From NCBI GenBank assembly GCA_003508835.1, contig PUFA01000034.1, positions 2,108,001-2,172,000 on the forward strand: a stretch of 64,000 nt of DNA, in the 5' to 3' direction. Shown piece after piece: positions 26,284-37,884 of the stretch; positions within the stretch are counted from its first letter, which is position 1; every line of letters starts with the position of its first letter. Source of the DNA: Eonycteris spelaea (taxonomy: Eukaryota > Chordata > Mammalia > Chiroptera > Pteropodidae). The position numbers and the translations under genes were made by a program. The notes beneath the pieces are model-generated. The model did no database searches. It was not told the origin of the DNA and saw only the letters and a list, made by a program, of their open reading frames with translations.

Positions 26284-27034
26284 TGCATCCACCTGGAATC
26301 ATCAGAGATGAAAGGCCTGAATTAATGAAAAAGAATAAAGAAGAATGGAAATGATCCAAGGATAGGATCCAAACAAGGTGGAACTTTTTTGAAGCCGTTA
26401 TCCAAAGAACTCAAATCCCCGCAATATGATGGTATGGAGACTTCAGGAAAGAGGGTCGACCCAAATTATACAGTAAGACTGGCTTTTCTTTTACAAAGGC
26501 GTCTGGTTTTAGGACTCAACAAAACACCCCCAGATGTATATATGCATCTCAGGAGAGAGGAGGCTTGGAGCAGTCCATGTTTGGGGGTGTCGGGGAGCAC
26601 GAGGCTCTACTCTATCCTGGTCTCTCTCTGTTGCCATCATGGCCAGAGTTTCTGAAAAAGCACGCGATGAAGACCTTGGGAAGCCCTTGCCGCAGGCACC
26701 CTTCATCTTTGAAACTAGTTCCTTGTACTTTTTATCTGCTCAAAGTATATTTGTTGAGCAGAATAAAGCTCAGAAATGTTTACAAATGGGGGTGTCAGAG
26801 CTGCAAACTCCTGTCCTTGTGACTTGCTCGCATGGCCGAGAAGACAGCATGTCGAGGTTGTGGAGCACATGACTGCTCCCTCGTCCCTGGGGCAAGGCAG
26901 CTGCCACCAGACAGACAGTATGCTCCCCCGAGTGTGCTGGACGTGGCAAGCCCTGCTTCAGATCCGGGGCTTTCATTAACTCGATCAGTAATGACTCCTT
27001 CATTAAACTCTGTATCAGGTAGCTTTTTACCACT

Positions 27035-27620
27035 TTCTAAATCACCCTCAAACCATAGAGACAAAACGACGTTTATTATTTCCTACTGTTCTGGGGTTGA
27101 TTGGGCGTCTCCTCTGTCTGGGCCACTTTGACCTCTGACACCAGCTGGTGGCTTATCTGAAGGTCAAGGAAAGCCTCACTGGCCGCTCTGGTTGGCCCAA
27201 GAGAGCCTCAGCTGGGACTGCTCATCTCTGCTCCATGCGGCCTCTCAGCCTCCCAGAGGCTAGCTAGAGCTTGTTCACACATGGCAGCAGGCTCCCCCGA
27301 GAGCAAGAGCAGAAGCCACCGGGCCTCATGAGGCCTGGACGCAGGACTTCCGCCATATGGCAGAGGGTCCGAGCAGCTCACAGGTTCAGCCCAGGCAAAA
27401 GCGGATGGAGAGACTGACCACCGTGTGATAGGAGGAGCGGCAAAGTCTTTGGGGTTGTCTGGATCCACCACACACGTAACGAGGTCACGTGCCGAGTACC
27501 GTGCACACGAGAGAAATACAACTGAAACACGTAAGCCGTGGAAGCCAGGTAGTTGGAACTCTACATTGCTCCTCCAACTTCGTGGGGTGGGGGGCGATTT
27601 TCCAGAAACTAAAAAACCCT
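27035..27620 (+). repeat. Interspersed repeat, LTR-like
   Basis: CCTACTGTTCTGGGGTTG, CATGCGGCCTCTCAGCCTCCC, AGCTTGTTCACACATGGCAGCAGG, GAGAGCAAGAGCAGAAGCC and GATAGGAGGAGCGGCAAAGTC match a familiar mammalian repeat in order. Family not named. Confidence 0.55.
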
Positions 27621-28049
27621 CACAGAAAAGAGAGAGTCTCTGCCCGGGAAGAATCCACAATATCGGCATGACGTCAACGTGTCAAAGTCCACAGAAGAGG
27701 TAAAGGCAAAGAACGAGGCCCCTCTGGTAGGAGCAGGAAGGTCCCCCACAGAACGTGATATCGTAGATGAGAACGGAAGGGCAGGCCATGGCCAGAGAGA
27801 GAACAGGCTGAGCACGTGTGGAGACTGACAGGTGCAGGGGCTAGGCCTGGCAGGCGTTTTGAAGGTGCCCTTACTGCACCCACTTTACAGGTTGAAAAAA
27901 AGGACAAACCGAGACCCAGCGAGACGAGGTCACTTGCTCTAAAGCACGTGGCTGGGCAGTGGTGCCACCTGCCTGACCTGGGTCCAGGTCCTTCTCCCGA
28001 AGCCTGTGCCGATGGAGAAGGTGGTGGAGCAGCCACATGTGTCATTTTA

Positions 28050-28515
28050 AATTTTCCAGTGGCCGCATTAAAAAAGTAAAGAGCAGTGGGTAAAATTTAT
28101 TTAGCAATGCCTTTCATTTAACACAGTGCATCCGGATGATCATTTCACCATATATATAGTCAATCATCAATATAAAAAGACGTTTTGCCATTTTTTTTGC
28201 ACTAAGTCTTTGAAACCTGTTTATGTTTTACACTTATAGCCCCTCTCAATTTACATGCACATTTTCGTTGGAAATAACTAGATCTGGATTTAGATTCCAT
28301 AAAACGTACAGTCAGAAAACTAGATTTACATACTGAGATTGTTCAAAATATCCTTCAAAGTTGTCCAATAACCGAATCAAGTACCAGTTTGTATTCAAAT
28401 TTAAATTGATTTCAATTTTAAAACGAAGAATTTACTTTCTCGGTCACACAAGCCACATTCCAAGCGTGTGACAGCTGCACGTGGTTCACAGCTGCCCAAT
28501 CGGACAGCGTGGGGT
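28050..28515. repeat. AT-rich interspersed repeat ending in a common terminus
   Basis: TTTTGCACTAAGTCTTTGAAACC, TTACACTTATAGCCCCTCTC, CACACAAGCCACATTCC and CAATCGGACAGCGTGGG are diverged versions of a familiar mammalian repeat in order. Class not assigned. Confidence 0.5.
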
Positions 28516-29875
28516 TCGGTGGCTGTAAGCAGAGAGAAAGGCAGATACCACGGCCCCCGGCAGCGCGCGGGGTCTCTCTGGGCAGGAGAAAGGGTGGGTG
28601 TGGGGCTGGGTATGAGAAGGGGCTGGGGAGGGAAGTGGGTCAGTGGGGAAAGAGCCTCGAGTTGGAAGCCTCCGAGCCAAGCAGAGAATGCCGACGCCAG
28701 TGTAGACCAGAACGGGGTCCTCACGTCCTGCCACCCCAGATGCCATTTACGTCCAGACCAGAAATATTCACAGTTCACAGTTCACAGTTTTATTATTAAA
28801 GTGACCCCCTCATTTCTGTCCCCTGGAGTTAACTCCCCAGCACAGCCCAGCACTTCCTGATCCAGAGTCCAAGGTTAAAAATGGTGTCCTCTGCCTCAGT
28901 GTGGGGACAGAGGGAACGGGCCACCTGGCATCTGGCTGCTGTTGACTTATGGTTTGTTGGAAGCAAAAAAAAAAAAATACATATTTCTTTGTCTTAAATA
29001 ATTTTAGGAATATGAGTTAGTCATGAGACTTGCTCCTCTTCCCAGGGGACACACGGATTGGTCATAAAGATGAGACAGCTAAGTCAAAGGTGGCTGGGAC
29101 ACCTGTCTTTCCACGACTGGAAAATAAAACAGGTTCTACAAGAAGATACGACAAAATAGAACATGTGAAGCAGTGTCGAAATTTTTTTTTTTTAAAGTAA
29201 TCTACTACCTGATAAAAGCCCCACGCTCTGCGTTCACGGGTCCGGAAGGTGAGAGACACCTTCCCGTGGTCCCGGTCTGTGACTCGGGTCCGGAAGGTGA
29301 GGACCGGCCCTGATTCATCTGCGAAGCGAGCATCCTTTCCGACTCGAGCGCTGACTAACACCCCACCTGCGGGCGAGCGGACGCTCTACCGGAAGAAACT
29401 CACGATTGTCTGATATCGATTCGGTGTCGGACATTGTAAAGTGAGGTATCGAAAGGTCGATAAGCCGCACATGATTTTTTGTCCCGTAGAAACAATAACA
29501 CCAAGGGTTAGGGTTTTAGTGCCATCTAAGACATTAGCCAGGCTCGTTTCTAAGTTGGCAATCTCATTTCCAAGTTCCTTTTTTCCTGCTGACTGTGGAT
29601 GCGTGTGTGACTGTACTTGCATGGACGCATATGTGTGTATGTATGTGCGTGTATATGAAGTTCCCTGTATATAATTTAATTTTCATAGAGATGTCATTCC
29701 AGGTCACCAAATACAACATAAAGTGTGGCAAATTCCCCCGGGCCGTGAGAGGAGGAACATCCCTCTGCCCTCCCCTCCTCCCCCTCCTCAGGTGACAGCC
29801 ACCGACTGACCTAACAATTGCCTGAAAAGGACAGATGTGCATTTTCTAACTTGCTACATTTCTTAAATGTCACAG

Positions 29876-29990
29876 ATTCACTGGAAAATGGAAAATCTCT
29901 AAAAGGGCCCCAGACCTTGAATTTACCTCAGAGTGGGACATCTCTTTGGCGAATACCAACACGGACAAACCCAGGAGCCCAGAGAACAAG
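29876..29990 (+). CDS. NGEF: NGEF long-isoform second coding exon (internal, 115 bp)
   Basis: Continues the N-terminal region of the long isoform. A pyrimidine-rich stretch and CACAG precede 29876, and AACAAG followed by GTGAGA marks the donor after 29990. Read in the phase left by the previous exon, it starts DSLENGKS and later gives TLNLP and NPGAQ, at the same spacing as DSQDNGKS, TLNIP and DPGAQ in human ephexin-1 as I remember it. It has no stop codon. The last two bases, AG, join the C of the next exon to make Ser, as expected. The residues between TLN and PGAQ differ strongly from the human protein although the length is unchanged, suggesting a loosely constrained linker. The exon is skipped by the short isoform that starts at 55559. 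Too divergent and short to be found from an ORF list; identified by phase and anchor residues. Confidence 0.85.
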
Positions 29991-30129
29991 GTGAGAACCG
30001 CGAGTCATGGGGAGAGGGCCAGTCAAGACAGGATGTAGCAGGGACCATTGTGCAAAGTCTCGACGGGGCTACACGGGTATCCTGTGTTTTGTTTTGTTTT
30101 TTAAAGGTGACTTTTAGTTGCTTGTCTTA

Positions 30130-30480
30130 AAAAAAAAAAATCTCCACAATTTCCTTTAAAAAAAAAATCCCATTGTTACCTTTCTGTCACTAAACTAGGA
30201 AATTGTCGATATTACATACATTGAGAAATAGAAAAGAAAAATCATTGTATCACTACCACCCAGATAAGTTTCAATATATCATGCTTGTTTCAAGTCTTTT
30301 TTCTATATTCTTTATGCATATTATCTCTTCATAAACCAGGATCTTACTATAAATCCAGCCTTGCACACTACTTAATAATATATCGCCAACACTTCTGCAC
30401 GTTACCAAATCTTTTTCTGCGCAATCATGTAGCGGCTATAAAAGTCTATAGCACAATTGGACTGTGATTTATTAATGCTG
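30130..30480 (-). mobile_element. Short antisense LINE fragment
   Basis: AT-rich stretch with LINE-like phrases (ATCACTACCACCCAGATAAG near 30250; TTCTGCACGTTACCAAATC near 30393) starting directly after two A runs. Subfamily not determined. Confidence 0.4.
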
Positions 30481-30489
30481 CTCCTGTTG

Positions 30490-30950
30490 TTGGATGTGTG
30501 GCTTTGTGTTGGTTAGGACCGAATTTAGCCACTTGTAACTAAAACACAAAAAAACAACAACAATAACACAGCTTAACATGACAGAGGTCTATTTCGCTCT
30601 TGCGTGGAAGAAGTCTGGGGCTTTTCGGCAGCAGCTCGTTCATGCCTTCAGGGACCTAGGCTCCTTCCAACTTCTCCTCTGCCACCTATCAAGATGCCTG
30701 CCGTAGCTCCAGCCATCACAGCCACAGTTCAGGTGGGAAAAGGAAGAAGGCCAGGGAAGTCGGGGGAGAAGGAGGGAGGGTATACGCCAGCCTATGCTGA
30801 CCTTCTTTTAAGGATCTTCCTTGAAGCCCATCCAACAATTGTTGCTTATATCTCATTGGCCCAAACAGGGTCACATGGTCACTTTCACCTGCAAGGGAAA
30901 CTGGGAGTTGTATGTATATTTTTAAACTAGGTCAGTTTCTACCTCCAATC
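30490..30950 (+). repeat. Interspersed repeat
   Basis: ACAGAGGTCTATTTCGCTC, TTCAGGGACCTAGGCTCC, TATCTCATTGGCCCAAACAGG and TCACATGGTCACTTTC with GCAAGGGAAACTGGGAGTTG are shared by a well-known repeat. The region at 59.26-59.56 kb appears related. Confidence 0.5.
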
Positions 30951-31339
30951 AATTGGTTCCATACAAAGGAAGAATGGAGAATGAACACAGGGGAGGTGGC
31001 AGCCATCTCTGACCCAAGGGAATTTCAAATTTTTGCTATTTTGTAAGCCACACTGTAAGTATTATTGTGATAAAATCCTGATGCCCATCCTTCATTATCC
31101 TTAAGCTAAATTTTTAGAAACGTCACACTCTCTACAAGTCCCTAGGTGATTACGAGGAAATAGTGTCCCCGTATCTGTGTTGAGGAAGTAGGGACTGGGT
31201 ATCTTATCCCAGAACCAGGTAGTAAGGCATCCTTCGACTCCTCTGCACTTCTTTGTCCATAGGGCTTAGATTGCTTAATCGATTGATTGATGGCCTTAAA
31301 CAAGGACCTGTTTTACTTATAATTATATATTAAGGACAA

Positions 31340-31660
31340 CTGCTTCCTGTTGCCTCTGATTTGGCTTAGGCCCCAAGAACCAAAAACAATGCTATCAATA
31401 TTCAACCACCTAACCAGGGTACAACAAACTGTCCAAATCTTGGGCATATGGCTGGCCTTCTTAATAATGTGGCCTCACATGACAGACAGAGAGAGAAAGA
31501 AGCTCTGGTCTTTTCCTCTTCGCGTGGGTCCCACCCCCACGACCTCACTTAAGCTTAATTATCCCCCAAAGGTCCCATAGCTAAATACCATCACATTAAG
31601 GGTCAGGATGTCAACATATGAATTTGAGATTGGAATAGAATTCAGTCCATAGCAATGAAT
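31340..31660 (+). repeat. Interspersed repeat fragment, 3' part of the 7.5 kb family
   Basis: GACCTCACTTAAGCTTAATTATC, GGTCCCATAGCTAAATACC, CATCACATTAAGGGTCAGG, and TTCAGTCCATAGCA at the end are the usual 3' landmarks of this family. Confidence 0.55.
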
Positions 31661-31759
31661 TTTTATACTTATACACTTACTTGACCATCAACCAGACTAC
31701 GATACAGAATATTTTCACTGTGCCATGAGGTCTCTTAAGACCCCCATTCAGTCAATATC

Positions 31760-33600
31760 CAACCCTCTCAGACATAACCATGTGACTTCTCTCACCATTA
31801 GATTAGTGTGGCTGGTTCTTGAACTTCTTACAAATGGGACCACAAAGTAAATTCTATGGTGTCTGACTTATGTGGCTCCACATAATATCTTTGAGATTCA
31901 TTAATGTATGTGTATCAGACTGTTCTTGTTGTTGCTCAGAAATATTACCACGATTTGCTTATCCAGCCTTCTGTTGATAAATATTTGGGTTGTCTCCAGT
32001 TTTCGATGACTATAAATGAAATTGCTGTGAATGTACTTAGACAAGTCTTTTTGTGGGTGTATGCTCTCATTTCTTTGGGGAGTATACACAGGAGTGGAAG
32101 CTCTGAGTCTTAAGATAGTTGTATATTTAACTTTATTAGAGAGAGCCAAAAAATTTCTCAAAGTGGTTATACTATTGCACACTCCCACCAGCAAAGTACC
32201 AAAGTCTCAGTTGCTCCAGGGCCTGGCTAGTGCTTGGAATGTCGGTCTTTGTAGCTGTATCCATTCTAAGATATTGTGGTTTCTCACTGTGTTTTTAATT
32301 TGCATTTCCCTGATGACTAATGAGGCTGAATGCTATTTCATATATTTATTGACCATTAGTGTATCTTCTTTTATGGAGTTCCTATTCATGTCATTGCTCT
32401 CTATCATCTATCTATCTTAATTTCATGGATTTCTTATATATCTTGAATACAAGTCCTGTGTCAGATATATACATTGCAAATAGCTCCTACCCATTTGTGG
32501 GTTATCGTTGAATTTTCCTATCTTTTAATGAGAAGAAATTTTTTTATTTTGATGACGACTAATTTATCATTTTTAAAATTATTGTCCTTTTCTGTCCTAA
32601 CAAATATATACCTACTTCAAGGTCATAAATATATTCTCCTATGTTTTTCTTATGGAAGTTTTATACTTTTAGCTTTCCCACTTAGGTCTATGGTCCATAC
32701 GCATAAGAGTGACTCTAATATCAATTATTGCAAAGACCTTATGTTCACCCAATGAATTGCATTGGTACTTTTTTTTTATTTTCCAAAATTTCACTGACTG
32801 CAGATACATGGGGTTTTTTCCAGACTTTTATTCTGTTTCATTGATCTAATTGCCTTCCTTAATGCTTACATCACACCATCTTAAATAACTGTAGCTTTAT
32901 GCTAAGTCTTAAAATCTGCTAGTGTAAGTCCACCTACTTTGTTCTTTTTTAAGATCGTCATGGCTATTTTAAGTCCTTTGCATTTCTGTATAAATTTTAG
33001 AATCAGTTTGTCAATGTCTACTCCAAAAGGAATGTTAGGATTTTGGTCAAGATTGCATTGTCATCATACAAAATTCGGAGATCATCGACACCTGAATATT
33101 GGCACCTTAAATTGTTTGATCTACGAACATGTCTTAACTTTCTATTTATTTAGTTATTCCTTAAATTAATCCAGCAATAATTTGTAGATTTTAGTACAGA
33201 AGATTTATACGTATTTCAATTACATTTCTTCCTAAGTATTTAATGCTTTTGATTCTATTTTAAATGCCACTGTTTTGTAATTTCACTTTTCAATTGTTTG
33301 TGGGAAGTATGCTTAAGAACAATTAATTTTTGCATGATCAGTTAATAGCCTGTGACCTTGATAAATCCATTTATTAGTTCTATTTGTATATTCCTTCAGA
33401 TTTTCTGTGCATGCAATCCTGCCATCTGTGAATTAAGACAGTTTTAGTCCTTTCTTTCCAATCTTCTTGCCTTCTATTTGTGTTTTCTTGCCTAGTTGCA
33501 CTGATGAGGACTTCCATTATGACGCTGAATAGAAGCCGTGAGGGTAGATACCTTGTCTCATTCCCCAGTCACTGTTGCTTTGCTGGCAAAGATCAGAAAG
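31760..33600 (-). mobile_element. Second large antisense L1 remnant
   Basis: Shares the landmark order of the L1 at 15.9 kb on the + strand: ATTTGGGTTGTCTCCAGTTT near 31983, GCATTTCCCTGATGACTAAT near 32302, TTTATTGACCATTAG near 32345, and ATGAGGACTTCCATTATG near 33503. No intact ORF2 remains. The hybrid SINE lies about 230 bp past its right edge. Confidence 0.85.
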
Positions 33601-33730
33601 TCACTCAAATGTGTTCAAGTTAGGGGTGGGGTATTGTAAGGATGCTGGAATCCCACAGAATCCAAGTATAAGAGCTAAATCCCAGGTTCTAGTCCCAGAA
33701 ATCACTTTGTACCATAAAAGGACCAGATGG

Positions 33731-33749
33731 GCACACACACACACACACA
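33731..33749. repeat. CA dinucleotide repeat
   Basis: Uninterrupted CA units about 80 bp upstream of the hybrid SINE. Confidence 0.9.
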
Positions 33750-33830
33750 GAAGAGAGCACAAACATGTCCTTTTGCAATTGATGTTTCACATAAAATTAA
33801 ACTGCATTAAAAATGTTTACAGGGGGACAT

Positions 33831-33903
33831 GGTTCCATAGTGTAGCAGTTAGCATGTCTGCTATACACGCAGAAGGTCCTGGGTTCACACCCCAGTAGAG
33901 CCA
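33831..33903 (+). pseudogene. tRNA-Val(TAC)-derived module of the hybrid SINE
   Basis: Seventy-three bases align along their length to mammalian tRNA-Val(TAC). The A-box region (TAGTGTAGCAG), an intact anticodon stem (TCTGC/GCAGA) and a B-box-like GGTTCACACCCC are visible. The anticodon TAC is kept, but the normally invariant T at position 33 is A, and the 3' acceptor strand (TAGAGCC) no longer pairs fully with GGTTCCA. It is therefore a SINE head, not a working tRNA gene. Confidence 0.85.
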
Positions 33904-33912
33904 CAGGCCATG

Positions 33913-34028
33913 GTCTATGGCCATGCCACCCTGAATAAGCCTGATGCTTGATCTTGGAAGCTAAGCAGGGTCAGGCCTTGTTAGTAACTTGGATGGGAGA
34001 CCACCCAGGAAGACTAGGTGCTGTAGGC
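33913..34028 (+). pseudogene. 5S rRNA-derived module of the hybrid SINE
   Basis: Starts GTCTATGGCCATGCCACCCTG and ends GTGCTGTAGGC, as in mammalian 5S rRNA, over nearly the full length. The internal control region is best kept: AAGCTAAGCAGGGTC and ACTTGGATGGGAGACC, with one extra base just before the latter. The middle of the 5' half is diverged. Not a functional 5S gene. Confidence 0.88.
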
Positions 34029-34984
34029 ATAAAAATAAATAGATATCTAGATAGATAGATAATTTTTACAAGGGGCAAGTTTTCTGCATGAACCAAGCAG
34101 GTTGATGCTTCTTAAAACAGTTTTCACTGACTTCTGACTAACAAACACCTTAGTCTTCTCCTGCGAAGCAGGAGTTCTTCATCGTTCCAAGCATGGTCAA
34201 CCTGCGTTAGGTGTGAGTCACCCCAGGCTGACTCAGTGGGGCAGCCAGGGACAACCTCACGAAGTGTGACCAGCTCTACTCCAGCTGGTCCCATCGGACC
34301 TTCCTGATTACTACATGTTGTGACTATGATCCCTGGATCCATCTCCAACATGGTCATTGCCACGAAATCTGTCATAGCCACCAAAGACTCGTGCATACAC
34401 GGTGTCTTTTGCACACTGATTCGGGCAAGGCCTAGTTTCCACGCGGGAAACTAAGTGTTTTCATGGGAAATGTACCACAGCCCTGGGGGCAGCGTGTCAG
34501 ATGTTCGTGCATGCGAGTGTGGGTTGTTACTGGGAGCGTCTTACAGTCTTTACAATCTGGAAATGTAAGGAGCAAACATCGCGTCGCTGGGGGCTGGGGG
34601 CTGCCTCCGTGACTCGAAGAAGCTGTTAGTGGGTTTTGCTATTACTCAGTCATTTGGAGCAAAAAGAGGAGCTGAAGAAACGCAGCCTGGCACGTCTACA
34701 TCTGCTGATTTAGAAGAAAGTACAAGACAGAAAGGAATAGGTGAAACCACACAGCGCAGGTACAATTAGCAAAATACAAACAGGACGCATTACCCGATTT
34801 CTCAGCAAGGTGCAAGGAGAAAATAGGAAAGAGAGGGGCCAGTTCAGAGACAAAGCAGTACCTCCAGTTGCCATGTGTAGGCTGATTCGAACTGTGTTCG
34901 AAACAGACACAGAGGGAGGGGAAGGGGAAGCTTAGAAGACCGTCAGGGAAATTTGAGCGTGGATCAGATATTGATGACGTTAAA

Positions 34985-35275
34985 AAAAAAGTATTGATTT
35001 TTTAGGGATGTAAAGGTATCATGGTTAGATTTGAAGTCCATATCTTTCCGAGATACCTTCTGAAATAGTTTTGGATGAAATGATATGATGTCTGGGATTT
35101 TACTTCAAAATAATCCATGCCCAGGAAGGAGTGGGTGGGAGTTGTGATGAAAGAAGATAAGCCAGGAGTCTTTAACTGTCGAAGCTGGTGATAAGTGTTC
35201 GGGGCGTTCACTCTACTTTTCTGTCTACTTTAGCATATGTTTGAAATTTTCCATAATAAAAGTTTAGTTTTTATC
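34985..35275 (+). mobile_element. L1 3' UTR fragment, sense orientation
   Basis: Ends with GTTTGAAATTTTCCATAATAAAAG near 35240-35263, the usual end of old L1M-type 3' UTRs. Earlier phrases (GATATGATGTCTGGGATTTTACTTC) fit the same region. Confidence 0.6.
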
Positions 35276-35399
35276 ATGTTCATTTTATTTGAAAGCCATT
35301 TAAAAAAAAAAAAAAGGCAAGAGCTGAAGTAAAGAGACCCTCAGGCCCCCCTCTCACCCTCCTGCCCGGGTCCCCTTTGCCAAGAGGCTGGGCAGAATC

Positions 35400-35600
35400 G
35401 TCAGTTCTCATCATGGTATCCAGGGGGGCCCGGGATGTCGGCTCCTTGAAGGCAGGACCGTGATAAGTTTGTTGCCTCCTGAGCACTGGGTACATGGCTG
35501 ACACACTGGAAGCACTCGATATTTGCAAATGATTGATGAATGGTTGATAAGTGAATGAATGGGTAGATGGATGGATGGTTGGATGGATGGACGGGTGACT
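35400..35600 (+). mobile_element. L2 3' end with tetranucleotide tail
   Basis: CTCCTTGAAGGCAGGACCGTG, CTGAGCACTGGGTACATGGC, GGAAGCACTCGATATTTGC, then TGATGAATGG-type repeats and a GGAT run at about 35564-35590. Confidence 0.75.
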
Positions 35601-37349
35601 GAATGCAGATTCCCTAGAAAGAGGTTGCAACTCAAAGACCTCTTGAAGGCACACCTGTGCAGACTGGCCCAAGGCTGGCCCGGGACTGTGCAGAACAAGC
35701 CAGGTCGCAATGTCACAGGGATGGGTCATTCTCCCTGCATCCCTGGCAGGAATGCTGTGTCTCTTACTTGGAGACACTGCCTGCTCAGCTGCCTTTTGGA
35801 GATAACCCACTTCTCTACCCTTACCAGTAAGACAGGAGAACCAGTGCCCTCGGCAGCAGAAATGCGAAATGGAGCTTCAAAACTCAGTTTCCTCTCTGGC
35901 ATCCCTCCCCGGGGCACAAGCGGAGGCCCTGGCAAGGCCCAGCCAGTCCGTGGACCACCAGCAAGGGCTCTAGAGCCGTTGAAGGATCTTGGGCCACTTG
36001 GCCATGGTGATGCAGAGGTCTGGATTTTCTATCTCTGACTTTGTTACTATTCTCACACTGTCTCAGAACAAATATAACTGTGACTTAGTTATGTTTCACA
36101 GTTTGTGCAGCTAATTTCATATACTTTTGACAGCTAGATCTTATTTTCAGCAGTTCTAAACTTTCTCCCTCTTTGGGAAGTTGAAGGAGCATATTGTCCA
36201 CCTCCCCCGCCCCCTCCACCCTCGCACAAGGCCTTGCTGATGTGGGCTGCAGGACAAGTGGTCCTTTCAGGTGTGACCCTGAGTAAGGCGAGACCCACCC
36301 CCAGCTCTCCCTCCTCCCACCCAGGCCCCTGAGGTGACCAGTCAGAGGCTCAGGAACTTGCAAGGAACTCAGATCTTAAGGGGTCAAACAGGGTCTTAGA
36401 CTCGCTGACTGCTTTGACATTTGAAATAACAACAGTAATAATACTAGATGTCAGGCGAGCTTGACACATGGATTTTACCTTCTCGTAACTGTATCTTTAG
36501 TGTTTGAAACTGTTGACACCTTCTTACTTGTTAAGGTTCGCTTAGGATGTATTTTGCCTTACTTTGTTAATCTAGTTTATTTTACCTATCGTTCTCTTAA
36601 TTTTTTAAGCTTCTTACTTTGCCTTTTTACCTTCCTTCTTAGTTTCCCTCTGTTTTAATCACATTTTAAATATTTTCCTTTTGTATTTTACCTTTATAAT
36701 TATTACCACTATTAAAATTTACTATTTCTGGCTTTGCTTTAATGGCAAATCCTTTTTCTCACCCTTGATTTTATCTTTTGATTTTTACTTAAATCCCAAG
36801 CTTCTGGGGTTTGTGGGTTTGAACTTACTGTTTTATTTCCTGATTCTTTTTAACTATAATCCTTTAGATGACTTTTTATCTGTTTGCTAGACTATAGCCA
36901 TAACGTCTCAGTAACCTAATCTTGTTTCTTAAACTTTATGTCATTGGTTCTATTATCCCTTATGCATAATGTTAATTATTCCATTTCTTCTGTTAGTCAT
37001 AATCTTGTATCTTATTGGTCACTTTTTTTTTCTAATTCTTTTAAATTCTTAATTGAAAACATTTTACTTTTACCTATCGGCTGGCTCTGGGGAGGATGCG
37101 GAAGCCAGGGAGGGTGGACCTGGGCAGCCTGTTTCTCTCGCCTTCAAGACCCAACCTGCTGTGACCAGGAGGGTCCTCAGACAGTGACGGCATCAGAGAG
37201 TTTCAGAGTGGGCTGAGTCCCGGGGCATCCTCATACCAGCATGTCCATCAGTCCTTAGTCCTCCCAAGCCTCGGTCACCTCAGACTACAAAGGACAAGCA
37301 CCAGGTAGAAAACCAGGTAGAAACACACGGCTGGGGCGCAGCACACACA

Positions 37350-37850
37350 AACTGCTTCACGTTTATAAATGCAAAACCCTGCCAAACTAAGCAAGTCTGC
37401 CCAAGGTACAAAACCTGAAGATAATCACGGAAAGTATCAGGAAAACCCGAATCAAGGAAATGTCTGCAAAACAGCTGGCCCGAAAAGTCTCAAGGGTATA
37501 ATCGCCGAGCAAAGACTGAGGAACTGTTCCACACTGAAGGGCGACAAAGAGAGAGACCTAGACACAGCGGGTGACCCTGGACTGGATCTTTTTGCTATAA
37601 AACACGTTATTGAGACAGTAGGGAAAGTCTGAATGGATTCTGCGTGTTCGCTGGCAATAATGTATCAGAATTAACTTCCCGATTTTGCCGCTGGTGTTTT
37701 CACTGTGTAGAGCTAGGCCTTGGTTGCAGGAAAAAAACCCACTGAAAAGTGGTGGGGATGATGAGACATCAGGTCAGCAACTGAGCCTCCGATGGTTCAG
37801 GAAAAGTTAAAAAAATGCACGCACGCGCGCACACACACGCACACGCACAT
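37350..37850 (+). mobile_element. L1M-type 3' UTR remnant, sense orientation
   Basis: Contains the order GAGGAACTGTTCCACACTGAAGG, GACCCTGGACTGGATC and GATGATGAGACATCAGGTC, then GATGGTTCAGGAAAA, which I recognise as old L1 3' UTR. An 87-codon frame across it is fortuitous. It runs into a CA/CG-rich repeat at about 37818-37848. Confidence 0.55.
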
Positions 37851-37884
37851 CTTGAGGGGAAATAAAAGGCTGTAGACTCTGACC

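Larger units (their letters stand above)
26240..29875 (+). other. NGEF: NGEF long-isoform intron
   Basis: Between the two long-isoform coding exons, with matching phase at both ends. Holds the TCTG repeat, the LTR-like repeat at 27.0-27.6 kb, a MIR-like patch near 27.9 kb, the AT-rich repeat at 28.05-28.5 kb, a 7-bp TTCACAG triplication near 28770-28791, and the paired 17-mers at 29237-29301. Confidence 0.8.
33827..34064 (+). mobile_element. Hybrid tRNA-Val/5S rRNA SINE (MEG-TR-like)
   Basis: A complete-looking SINE with three parts: a tRNA-Val-like head, a 5S-rRNA-like body and a short tail of AT-rich and GATA-type repeats. It is flanked by TTTACAGGGGG at 33816-33826 and TTTACAAGGGG at 34065-34075, an 11-bp target-site duplication with one mismatch, which supports retroposition as a single unit. 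Both modules retain recognisable RNA polymerase III internal promoter segments. Hybrid tRNA/5S SINEs are known from fruit bats as MEG-TR; the family name is from memory, while the module identities are seen directly. Confidence 0.82.

Noticed and set aside
29506..29516. Telomere-like GGGTTAGGGTT
   Set aside because: Fewer than two full units, with no array; chance occurrence.
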